Assembly (NCBI GenBank): GCA_003503535.1
Contig: DOCI01000249.1
Location: 6,765 to 27,399, forward strand
Reading direction: 5' to 3'
From: Planctomycetaceae bacterium
GTDB lineage: Bacteria; Planctomycetota; Planctomycetia; Planctomycetales; Planctomycetaceae
Length of the DNA stretch: 20,635 nucleotides
Positions 7,686 through 13,865 of the stretch are shown one piece after another. Position numbers and translations under genes: made by a program. The stretch's first letter is position 1, and each line of letters begins with the position of its first letter. The notes under the pieces were generated by a model. That model saw only the letters and a list, made by a program, of their open reading frames with translations. It was not told the DNA's origin and made no database searches.

Positions 7686-8930
7686 TCATTTCGTATTCAA
7701 ATTGAAACAAGCCAATTCGTCCTCATTGCGGATAAGCAAATAGCCGTTCGAGAGAGTCGGTAATGCTCGGGTCGTTCCCGTCAGGAGTTGAACACGTTTG
7801 ACTTCCTGATACTTCGCATCGTCCGCTTTAGCGATGACGAGTTCTCCATCGGTTTTCATGATCAGCAAATGCTTGTCGGCGCGAATCAGCGTCGCGTAGC
7901 CGAAACCGGATTGCCGCCAGTTTTCTTTGCCTGAGGCCGGATTAAAGCTGATTAAATCAGCTGGCGGACCATCCTGGCGTCCATCAATTCCTATCAACGA
8001 TTGATTTACTGGAACTGGAGTGGTGTACTGAGAGGCCAGCGGTTCGAGTCCACTGCGGAGGACTTCGATGGATTTTTGATCGAACTTCGCCCAGACATTT
8101 CCAATCCCGTAACTGGCTGTCAAAAAGAGATGATCATCGATAACCAGCGGAGCAGCTCCATTGACGGTTGGTCCCCGCATACCGAAAGGCGTTTGAAAGA
8201 GAAGTTGACCGGATTTGGGATTGAGTCCGACAGTCTCGTATCGCGTGCAGAAGATCGCGATGGGTTGATTGTTGAATTCCGTGAGCACAGGAGCAGAATA
8301 ACTCGGTTGCCAGGCTCCATTCTGCCAGAGAGTTTTGCCAGTTTTGAGATCAAATGCGACCACGCCGGCATTCTGACGGAACCCGCCGACATTCACCAGA
8401 ACCGCGTTTTCGAAGATGACAGGAGCACTACCAGCTCCAAAGTATCCTTCATCGGCTCCAAAGTCCAGATGCGTCTGTCGCGTCCAAATCACTTTTCCAT
8501 CAGAAAGTTGCAAACAATGCAGGTCTCCGCTGGCACCAAAGATGACTACACGATCGCCTGCAATTGTGGGAACGCAAAGCGGTCCATCTTCCGGCACTAC
8601 GCGAGGCTGATAGTTCGTGGGAAACTTTGTTGTCCACTTGAGTTGACCATCAGTGAGATTGCGAGCTTCGACGATTTCTTCATCATCAATCCGGTGGACG
8701 AAAACGGCAATCTGATCACTGACAGCGACGCCCGCTACCCCGGAACCGACAGGTGCTTTCCAGATTTTTTCTGGTCCCGCCTCGTCCCAGTTCAGACTGA
8801 GTTGTTCACCACGAGCAACCCCGTTTCGATTTGGCCCCAGGATTTGAGGCCAATCTCCGGCTTGAAGGGTGACGGGATTAAGTACCAGTATCGTCAGGAA
8901 TGAGGTAACGATGACCGATGATCGTAACAT
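7686..8930 (-). CDS. secreted PQQ-like beta-propeller repeat protein
   Basis: 414 aa from the ATG at 8930; the frame extends to a TTG at 8984, but the ATG gives a proper signal peptide (MLRSSVIVTSFLTILVL, then cleavage near LQA-GDWPQ). The mature protein opens DWPQILGPNRNGV, a hallmark of planctomycete PQQ-like WD/quinoprotein repeat proteins. It then shows repeated blades such as GDLHCLQLSDGKVIWTRQ, VVAFDLKTGKTLWQNG and LISFNPASGKENWRQ, each with the G-K-x-x-W turn. These proteins fold as eight-bladed propellers in the periplasm or outside the cell. Some resemble BamB, but the PQQ ligands of alcohol dehydrogenases are not recognisable, so enzymatic activity is not implied. The gene is convergent with the response regulator. 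Confidence 0.88.
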   Translation of the reverse strand: MLRSSVIVTSFLTILVLNPVTLQAGDWPQILGPNRNGVARGEQLSLNWDEAGPEKIWKAPVGSGVAGVAVSDQIAVFVHRIDDEEIVEARNLTDGQLKWTTKFPTNYQPRVVPEDGPLCVPTIAGDRVVIFGASGDLHCLQLSDGKVIWTRQTHLDFGADEGYFGAGSAPVIFENAVLVNVGGFRQNAGVVAFDLKTGKTLWQNGAWQPSYSAPVLTEFNNQPIAIFCTRYETVGLNPKSGQLLFQTPFGMRGPTVNGAAPLVIDDHLFLTASYGIGNVWAKFDQKSIEVLRSGLEPLASQYTTPVPVNQSLIGIDGRQDGPPADLISFNPASGKENWRQSGFGYATLIRADKHLLIMKTDGELVIAKADDAKYQEVKRVQLLTGTTRALPTLSNGYLLIRNEDELACFNLNTK

Positions 8931-9049
8931 TTGAGCATATCCATTAATAACAAATGCAGCGTGTTTCTGGATGCACTCTGCCAATCACTGCTGGTCTAGC
9001 CAGCAGTGGCACACGTCGAATGACATACCGTAGACAGAGCAATCCGGTA

Positions 9050-9349
9050 TTACGACCGAACTGGCCACTCATGGTAGCATTTGTTGCAGTGGAAGGCGAC
9101 GATTGTGGCTGTGCCGGGAATTGTTCGACCTGAGGAGTTCAAATCGGCATCGTTCAATTCTATGGGATCGACGGCACAGGATCCGCAGGAACAACAGCTG
9201 GTGTTCTCGTGGAGCAGTCGAGCACGGTTCAAAGTCGAGGAACCCAGTTCTTCTTCGCGATATGCTTTGATTCTAAGCCGCGGAAATGGAATGATAGAAG
9301 GTTCGTCCAGAGCGGTACCGCTGGGACGGTAGATCGATATGCAACTCAT
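9050..9349 (-). CDS. small cysteine-rich, possible zinc-ribbon protein
   Basis: 99 aa, not recognised. Cysteines cluster as C52, C53, C55, C58 (SCCSCGSC) and C88, C91 (FHCNKCYHEW). The arrangement C55-x2-C58 ... C88-x2-C91 with 29 residues between pairs, followed by an aromatic/His patch, is typical of a zinc ribbon. The N-terminal 50 residues are polar with several Pro and Arg. No signal peptide or membrane segment is seen. Support for coding: the ATG at 9349 has an AAAGG motif at a suitable distance upstream, and the cysteine pattern would not be expected by chance. It lies downstream of the small molybdopterin-fold gene on the same strand, separated by a hairpin-rich gap. Confidence 0.6.
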   Translation of the reverse strand: MSCISIYRPSGTALDEPSIIPFPRLRIKAYREEELGSSTLNRARLLHENTSCCSCGSCAVDPIELNDADLNSSGRTIPGTATIVAFHCNKCYHEWPVRS

Positions 9350-9394
9350 CCTTGAGCCTTTCTTTCGACCGAATGATCAAAATTAAATTCACGG

Positions 9395-9484
9395 GAATTC
9401 AGTCTGGTCGACTGAGAATTCGCGATCCGAATGGAATCCATCCATTCGTTCACACCAGATCTCAAACTCTGTCTGAGACTGGTG
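9395..9484. repeat. three consecutive hairpins in intergenic region
   Basis: Three inverted repeats follow one another. First, GAATTCAGTC (9395-9404) pairs with 9410-9421, with a 2-nt bulge. Second, CGAATGGA (9428-9435) pairs perfectly with TCCATTCG (9441-9448) around a 5-nt loop. Third, CACCAGATCTCA (9453-9464) pairs with TGAGACTGGTG (9474-9484) apart from one bulged A, around a 9-nt loop. The spacing between hairpins is only 4-6 nt. The region lies between two minus-strand genes and could be a structured leader of the small Cys-rich gene, a small RNA, or a palindromic repeat cluster. Confidence 0.5.
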
Positions 9485-9511
9485 CGGTGATTTTTACCCT
9501 CGAAAAATTCG

Positions 9512-9544
9512 ATTGACAAGACAGATTTGCTCTTTTTTGTCAAT
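9512..9544 (-). terminator. inverted repeat downstream of the molybdopterin-fold gene, possible weak terminator
   Basis: ATTGACAA (9512-9519) and TTGTCAAT (9537-9544) are perfect 8-bp arms with a 17-nt spacer, 20 bp past the stop of the minus-strand gene. On the minus strand the hairpin is followed by CGAATTTTTCG, a short T-run set off by three bases. The stem is AT-rich, so termination would be weak, and the site could instead be an operator. Confidence 0.35.
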
Positions 9545-9564
9545 TGGGAATATACGCAATCTAT

Positions 9565-9987
9565 TCACACTGTAGCGAGTTCGACATCAATCCGATCCAA
9601 GTGCTTGATATTAACACAGTTATCGAGTTCTGCCTGTCCACAAACCACCGTTCCCGGAACGTATAAGCGAAAGGGGCCTCCCTTTTCGAGGGGGATTTCC
9701 TCTCCATGAATCTCATAGACAAGTACAGCCCCCACGGGGATTAGTTGCCACTGAATCGACTTTTCGAATTGATCGTGACTGGCCTTGAGGCTGATTAGTT
9801 CAATATTCACTCCCTCAGGTTTGAGGGATTCGAGCAGGCTGCGAAACTTCAATCCACTTCCCTGACGCCCGGAGATCATTTTTGAAATGTCCGAAATGTG
9901 AAAATCAGCTGGTAATTGTGCGAGTTGATCGTGATCCAGTGTTTTGGAATCGTAATTTTTCCAGGTGATTTCAAGCTTCTTCATCAT
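9565..9987 (-). CDS. small protein with molybdopterin-dependent oxidoreductase (sulfite-oxidase-like) fold
   Basis: 140 aa from the tandem ATGs at 9987/9984; the frame extends to a TTG at 10002. The order of elements matches the oxidoreductase molybdopterin-binding domain: ISGRQGSGLKFRSLLE at about 38-53, AVLVYEIHGEEIPL followed by GGPFRLYVPG at about 87-112, and CVNIKHLDRIDV at about 124-135, where catalytic members have the K-W-L-x-x-I-E segment. The protein is about two-thirds the length of the catalytic domain and lacks a cysteine in the N-terminal half, where the Mo-ligating Cys normally sits. It may bind cofactor weakly or be a structural or sensory derivative. No signal peptide and no partner redox gene are seen. 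The final strand and helix look intact, so it does not appear truncated. Confidence 0.68.
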   Translation of the reverse strand: MMKKLEITWKNYDSKTLDHDQLAQLPADFHISDISKMISGRQGSGLKFRSLLESLKPEGVNIELISLKASHDQFEKSIQWQLIPVGAVLVYEIHGEEIPLEKGGPFRLYVPGTVVCGQAELDNCVNIKHLDRIDVELATV

Positions 9988-10021
9988 TGTTGATTCGTGC
10001 AATTGCAGCTGGTTTTTTTAT

Positions 10022-10059
10022 GAAAAATGAGTGGCAACCACAGAATGATTGCCACTCAT
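10022..10059 (-). terminator. rho-independent terminator of the DUF1559 gene
   Basis: ATGAGTGGCAA at 10027-10037 and TTGCCACTCAT at 10049-10059 form a perfect 11-bp stem with an 11-nt loop. Read on the minus strand, the stem is followed at once by TTTTCA. It lies 43 bp beyond the DUF1559 stop, as expected for an intrinsic terminator, and separates that gene from the molybdopterin-fold gene. Confidence 0.7.
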
Positions 10060-10101
10060 ATCTTTCCGGTCAAATCTGAAATCCCGAAAATTCCAGTCCG
10101 C

Positions 10102-11148
10102 TTAGAATTCTCCGATAACCAATCCGTCATTTTTATGATGCAGTCGCTGCCAGATTCCCATCAAACTTGCCAAAGCAGCTTTATCACGGAAGGCTCCACT
10201 ACCACCATCTGAACATCCGCCGGCTTCCGAACGCCAGAGACAACCTGCACCACGAGCAGCGGTGTTGTTTGTGTCTAACCCGGTTGTCTCAAGAATATGA
10301 TCGACATTCTCTGAGATAAATCGAACTGAACCGTCAGCCATTAAAAATTGTGCCCCCCCATCATGCTCGCTGCTGAAGCGAATTGACGGGCTACTGGGTG
10401 GGTTACTGTTTGTGATAGGATACAGGGCATAAGAAAGAAACCAGTCCTGACAGCAAGCGGCATCGGATTGACCTAATGTACTGGTGCTATGCTGAACTCC
10501 AAGAAATGATCCTCCATCCCACACAGATGCAGCAAATTCACCAATGGCAATTGTATTCGTTGTGCCATCTTTGATCGAAGCAATTGTGGAAGGTTTGGCA
10601 GGATCTATTGTGAAGAACCCACCGGAAAGTCTTGGATTGGGATTATCACTCCAGTTATTGAACGCTCCTGAAGAACCTTTGTAACTCGTACTGGGAACCG
10701 AACTCATGTAGTTCGTATTCGATGTTCCATGTACAGTCCTTGTTTTTGAACGATCTGAATCGCTGGGGCAGATAACACCTTCTATCGAAGATAGTGATTG
10801 AATGAGTGTCTTGTTGGACCCTTCAAAAACTCCAATCGTAGGATTCAGTTGATCGTAAATGGCTCCTTGCTCCATGAACGGCAGAATCATCGCTCCCCAA
10901 CTGAAACCGTTTCCAAATTCGTTAGGGGCTGCATAACCACGAATTTGACCAGGTGGAAAAACTTTGTGCGTATCGTGGTAATTGTGAAGAGCTAAACCAA
11001 ACTGCTTCAAATTGTTCTTACAACTGGATCGACGGGCCGCTTCACGTGCCTGTTGAACCGCCGGGAGTAGAAGCGCCACGAGTATGGCAATGATCGCGAT
11101 GACAACAAGCAGTTCAATGAGCGTAAAACCTCGGCGTAGAGATTTCAT
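10102..11148 (-). CDS. DUF1559 domain-containing protein with prepilin-type N-terminus
   Basis: 348 aa from the ATG at 11148, which has AAGGAGA at ideal spacing; the ATG at 11187 is less likely because it would put 13 residues before the basic leader. The N-terminus is a type IV/type II pseudopilin leader: MKSLRRG then [15 protein letters not shown], with cleavage expected between Gly7 and Phe8 and Glu12 at the conserved +5 position. [20 protein letters not shown] and [11 protein letters not shown] follow, then a long beta-rich domain with [16 protein letters not shown] near the end and a C-terminal DGLVIGEF. This is the large planctomycete DUF1559 family, thought to be exported and assembled like pseudopilins; the precise role is unknown. 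It is transcribed alone and ends at a strong terminator. Confidence 0.93.
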   Translation of the reverse strand: MKSLRRGFTLIELLVVIAIIAILVALLLPAVQQAREAARRSSCKNNLKQFGLALHNYHDTHKVFPPGQIRGYAAPNEFGNGFSWGAMILPFMEQGAIYDQLNPTIGVFEGSNKTLIQSLSSIEGVICPSDSDRSKTRTVHGTSNTNYMSSVPSTSYKGSSGAFNNWSDNPNPRLSGGFFTIDPAKPSTIASIKDGTTNTIAIGEFAASVWDGGSFLGVQHSTSTLGQSDAACCQDWFLSYALYPITNSNPPSSPSIRFSSEHDGGAQFLMADGSVRFISENVDHILETTGLDTNNTAARGAGCLWRSEAGGCSDGGSGAFRDKAALASLMGIWQRLHHKNDGLVIGEF

Positions 11149-11323
11149 GGGACTCTCCTTAAGAGAATGAGAGGATGAAACAGACATAGAATCTGTAGCC
11201 CGAAAATAAGTTGTGAATGGATGACGGCTATTGCTGATGTCCTTAGAAAGAAGGAACGATGAATCAGCATATCAAGAATCGTCAAGGGTAATGGTAAGTA
11301 CATCTGAACAATTCCTCAACTGA

Positions 11324-11337
11324 ATTCAGGCCTGAAT
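11324..11337. repeat. perfect 14-bp palindrome
   Basis: ATTCAGGCCTGAAT reads the same on both strands with no spacer. It lies about 175 bp upstream of the DUF1559 start and about 310 bp upstream of the larA-like start. A gapless dyad of this length suits a dimeric repressor or activator site, though chance cannot be excluded. Confidence 0.35.
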
Positions 11338-11424
11338 CAAGGCAATCCAGAAATCCAAGCCCAACTGGTCGTACCAGCTGAACTGATGAAAATTGCCACC
11401 ATCATCATTATGAAGCGAATGCAC

Positions 11425-11456
11425 AAATTGGATCACTCTATTTTGATATCCAATTT
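11425..11456. repeat. 9-bp inverted repeat
   Basis: AAATTGGAT at 11425-11433 and ATCCAATTT at 11448-11456 are perfect arms with a 14-nt spacer. It is AT-rich and located mid-gap, about 190 bp upstream of the larA-like ATG. It is a candidate operator or hairpin without known function. Confidence 0.35.
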
Positions 11457-11594
11457 TGCTCCCTGCAAAGGAGAATTCCTCTGATAATGGAAACACTGTC
11501 TACTGAATTGTTTGTCTTCATAATCCCTCAATTCCCAAATAGCCGAGACTGGTTCCTTCCGATTGACTCTGCTAAGCTAGCCTGCTTGCAGGAA

Positions 11595-11610
11595 ACGAGT
11601 TGAGACTCGT
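11595..11610 (+). repeat. 6-bp hairpin in larA-like leader
   Basis: ACGAGT at 11595-11600 and ACTCGT at 11605-11610 enclose TGAG. It ends 39 bp before the ATG at 11650, next to a second hairpin at 11581-11592, so a leader RNA would carry two adjacent stems. No U-tract follows. Confidence 0.3.
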
Positions 11611-11649
11611 CGACGATATTGAGGCTAACGTCTTTGGTGAAAATCAGTT

Positions 11650-12906
11650 ATGACATCAACAATTGAATCAAAAAAACTGGAAACGATGTCGGAAGAAGCT
11701 GTTCGGACCTGGATACAGGAGAACGTGGTTCTGGAGGATTTTGTCGGCAAGAAAGTGCTGATGGTTGTCCCCGATGCGACGCGGACCGCTCCTCTTCCTC
11801 TTCTGTTTGATGAACTTCATCGACTGCTCAAGCCGAAAACTGAGGCACTGGATGTTATTTTCGCCCTCGGCACCCATCCTCCGATGTCCGAAGCTCAGAT
11901 GTGCAAACTGCTCGGAATTGATGAAACCGAACGGCAACGGCTCTTTTTTCAGCTCGGATTGTTCAATCATGAATGGGATGAAGACGAGCGATTAACGCAA
12001 CTCGGAGTCCTGACCGAAGACGACACCGAAGAAATTTCCGGCGGGCTGATGCGGGAAGAGGTCCCCGTCAAAATCAATAAACGAATTCTCGATTACGACA
12101 TGCTGTTCGTTGTTGGCCCCGTTTTTCCGCATGAGGTCGTCGGATTTTCCGGGGGGAACAAGTATTTCTTCCCGGGGATTTCCGGTCCCGAGGTGCTCAA
12201 TTTCTTTCACTGGCTGGGAGCTTTGATCACAAATGCGTCAATTATTGGTGTTAAAGACACGCCCGTCCGTCGCGTAGTCGATCGAGCCGCCAAACTGATT
12301 CCGTGTGAGAAACGGGCGATGACATTTGTCGTCGCTCCCGATGCCAGTTTGTACGGACTTTCCTACGGCACGCCCGAGTTTGCGTGGAATGCTGCGGCCG
12401 ATATATCTTCACAAGTCCACATCAAATGGCAGGATAAGCCGTTCAAGCAAATTCTGTCCTGTGCCCCCGAAATGTATGATGAATTGTGGGTGGCTGGGAA
12501 ATGTATGTATAAGCTGGAACCTGTTGTCGAAGATGGGGGTGAGCTGATTATCTATGCTCCGCATTTGTCGGAAATCTCGATTACACATGGCGAATTGATT
12601 CGCGAAATCGGCTATCATGTTCGAGATTATTTTGTGAAACAACCAGAGAAGTTCAGTCATATTCCTCGCGGCGTATTGGCTCACTCAACTCATGTGCGCG
12701 GCGGTGGAACATTCGAGGATGGCGTTGAATTCCCACGCGTCAAAGTGACTCTCGCTTCGCAGATTCCGAAAGAGGTTTGTGAAGAAATCAGCCTCGGTTA
12801 TCGCGATCCTGAGACCATCGATATCGAATCCTTCGCCAATCGTGAAGACGAGGGAATCCTGCTGGTCCGTAAGGCTGGCGAGCATTTGTATCGACTCAAA
12901 GATTGA
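11650..12906 (+). CDS. larA: LarA-family protein (nickel-pincer lactate racemase-like, DUF2088)
   Basis: 418 aa. PDATRTAPLP at 41-50 is the DxTRP substrate motif, ALGTHPPMS at 72-80 the GTH motif (His76), and PHEVVGFSGGNKYFFPG at 160-176 the cofactor motif. Lys171, with His161 ten residues before and His187 sixteen after, keeps exactly the spacing of Lactiplantibacillus plantarum LarA Lys184, His174 and His200, which hold the nickel-pincer nucleotide. Members racemise or epimerise 2-hydroxy acids, not only lactate. The cofactor-making proteins LarB, LarC and LarE are not encoded nearby, so the substrate is open and maturation would depend on genes elsewhere. The protein is cytoplasmic with no signal peptide. 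An intrinsic terminator follows, so it is probably a single-gene unit. Confidence 0.85.
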   Translation: MTSTIESKKLETMSEEAVRTWIQENVVLEDFVGKKVLMVVPDATRTAPLPLLFDELHRLLKPKTEALDVIFALGTHPPMSEAQMCKLLGIDETERQRLFFQLGLFNHEWDEDERLTQLGVLTEDDTEEISGGLMREEVPVKINKRILDYDMLFVVGPVFPHEVVGFSGGNKYFFPGISGPEVLNFFHWLGALITNASIIGVKDTPVRRVVDRAAKLIPCEKRAMTFVVAPDASLYGLSYGTPEFAWNAAADISSQVHIKWQDKPFKQILSCAPEMYDELWVAGKCMYKLEPVVEDGGELIIYAPHLSEISITHGELIREIGYHVRDYFVKQPEKFSHIPRGVLAHSTHVRGGGTFEDGVEFPRVKVTLASQIPKEVCEEISLGYRDPETIDIESFANREDEGILLVRKAGEHLYRLKD

Positions 12907-12952
12907 AGTACACGGATACTCTTAATTAATTTGTGATGAAATCAAACATTCT

Positions 12953-12971
12953 ACAGGCAATGCCTGTTTTC
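12953..12971 (+). terminator. rho-independent terminator after larA-like gene
   Basis: ACAGGC at 12953-12958 and GCCTGT at 12962-12967 form a perfect stem around AAT, followed by TTTC (four Ts counting the last stem base). It lies 46 bp past the larA-like stop and 21 bp before the next start. The stem is short, so termination may be partial. Confidence 0.55.
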
Positions 12972-12992
12972 TAATTCAAATAATAATCAACT

Positions 12993-13802
12993 ATGCCAAA
13001 TACCGATTATCAATCACGTCTCGAATTCGCTCTCGATGCAGCCGAGCAGGCTCAGGATCTGATTCTGAAGTTTTATCAGAATCAGGATCTTGCGATCGAT
13101 TCCAAAAAAGATGACACGCCCGTGACCGAAGCTGATCGCGGAGCGGAATTGTTAATCCGGGAACTGCTGGAAAACAGTTTTCCAGAGGATGGGATTCTCG
13201 GCGAAGAATTTCCGGAGAAGCCGGGGAAGAATCAGTTTCGCTGGATTCTCGACCCGATTGATGGCACAAAGTCTTTCGTGCATGGCGTTCCCCTGTTTGG
13301 TTGCCTGATTGGGCTGGAAGAGATCGGCGAGAATGACGAGCGGCATTGCGTTGTCGGTGTCTGTCGTTTTCCTGCTCTCGATGAAGTGGTGTATGCAGCC
13401 AAAGGTTCGGGAGCCTGGTGGAAAATCAAAGGGAACGAACCGATTCCCGCACGTTGCTCCACGAACAGTAATCTTTCTGACGCGTGTTTCTGCACAACCA
13501 ATGTTGCCCGCTGGGAACAGTTAGGTCTCTCGAAACCGTATTATACTCTGTGCAATGGCGTGCAATTGACCCGAGGCTGGGGAGATTGTTTCGGACATAT
13601 GCTGGTCGCGACGGGCCGAGCCGACATTATGGTTGACCCAGTGCTGAGCGAATGGGACGCAGCTGCACTGCTGCCGATTCTCGAAGAAGCCGGCGGCCAC
13701 TTCATCGATCGAGATGGAAATGCAACCATCTATTCGAAAAACGGTATGTCAGTCACAGCTGCGATGAAAGATCAGCTGCTGCAGATTATCAACGACAAAT
13801 AA
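12993..13802 (+). CDS. hisN: inositol-monophosphatase-family phosphatase, probable histidinol-phosphatase HisN
   Basis: 269 aa, the usual family length. The Mg-binding motifs are all present: GEEF with Glu71, DPIDGTKSFVHG at 87-98 (Asp87, Asp90, Thr92) and SEWDAAAL with Asp222. TPVTEADRGAE at 42-52 is the conserved N-terminal motif. DPIDGTKSF with GVPLFGCLIGL is more typical of the HisN branch (histidinol-phosphate phosphatase, histidine biosynthesis) than of SuhB or CysQ. Other his genes are not adjacent, so the substrate rests on motif resemblance; inositol-1-phosphate or another sugar phosphate is possible. It is a cytoplasmic enzyme. The start at 12993 has no Shine-Dalgarno. pheT starts 63 bp downstream and may be co-transcribed. 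Confidence 0.82.
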   Translation: MPNTDYQSRLEFALDAAEQAQDLILKFYQNQDLAIDSKKDDTPVTEADRGAELLIRELLENSFPEDGILGEEFPEKPGKNQFRWILDPIDGTKSFVHGVPLFGCLIGLEEIGENDERHCVVGVCRFPALDEVVYAAKGSGAWWKIKGNEPIPARCSTNSNLSDACFCTTNVARWEQLGLSKPYYTLCNGVQLTRGWGDCFGHMLVATGRADIMVDPVLSEWDAAALLPILEEAGGHFIDRDGNATIYSKNGMSVTAAMKDQLLQIINDK

Positions 13803-13828
13803 AATAGACTTGTAAGTCGCTAAAATCT

Positions 13829-13863
13829 CCCGACACCCGAACCCCGAGTCCCGAAACCCGATC
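13829..13863. repeat. five-copy heptanucleotide tandem repeat (CCCGANN)
   Basis: CCCGA occurs at 13829, 13836, 13843, 13850 and 13857, exactly every 7 bp, with two variable bases completing each unit. The array stops 2 bp before the pheT ATG, so it occupies the position where a Shine-Dalgarno would lie and leaves none visible. It may be a slippage-prone microsatellite or part of a larger repeat family. Confidence 0.75.
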
Positions 13864-13865
13864 AC

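Larger units (their letters stand above)
11149..11649. other. non-coding divergent region between DUF1559 gene and larA-like gene
   Basis: About 500 bp with no convincing coding frame. It should hold divergent promoters for the DUF1559 gene (leftward) and the LarA-family gene (rightward); no clear sigma-70 or sigma-54 promoter could be picked by eye. It contains a perfect 14-bp palindrome, a 9-bp inverted repeat and two small hairpins close to the larA-like start (CCTGC-TT-GCAGG at 11581-11592 and the one at 11595-11610). Confidence 0.6.

Noticed and set aside
8001..8903. 300-codon plus-strand open frame antisense to the PQQ protein gene
   Set aside because: The minus strand encodes a clear signal peptide and repeated propeller blades; the plus-strand translation has no recognisable domain and is a shadow of the codon bias.
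8931..8984. N-terminal extension of the PQQ protein from a TTG
   Set aside because: The ATG at 8930 starts a normal signal peptide; the extension would place 18 residues before it.
9346..9543. 65-codon minus-strand frame with a TTG start that overlaps the Cys-rich gene start as ATGA
   Set aside because: The overlap is suggestive, but the start is TTG without a Shine-Dalgarno, the translation is unrecognised, and the stretch is filled by hairpins better explained as non-coding.
13829..13863. CRISPR or regulator iteron array
   Set aside because: Units are only 7 bp without spacers and no cas or replication gene is near; it is a short tandem repeat.
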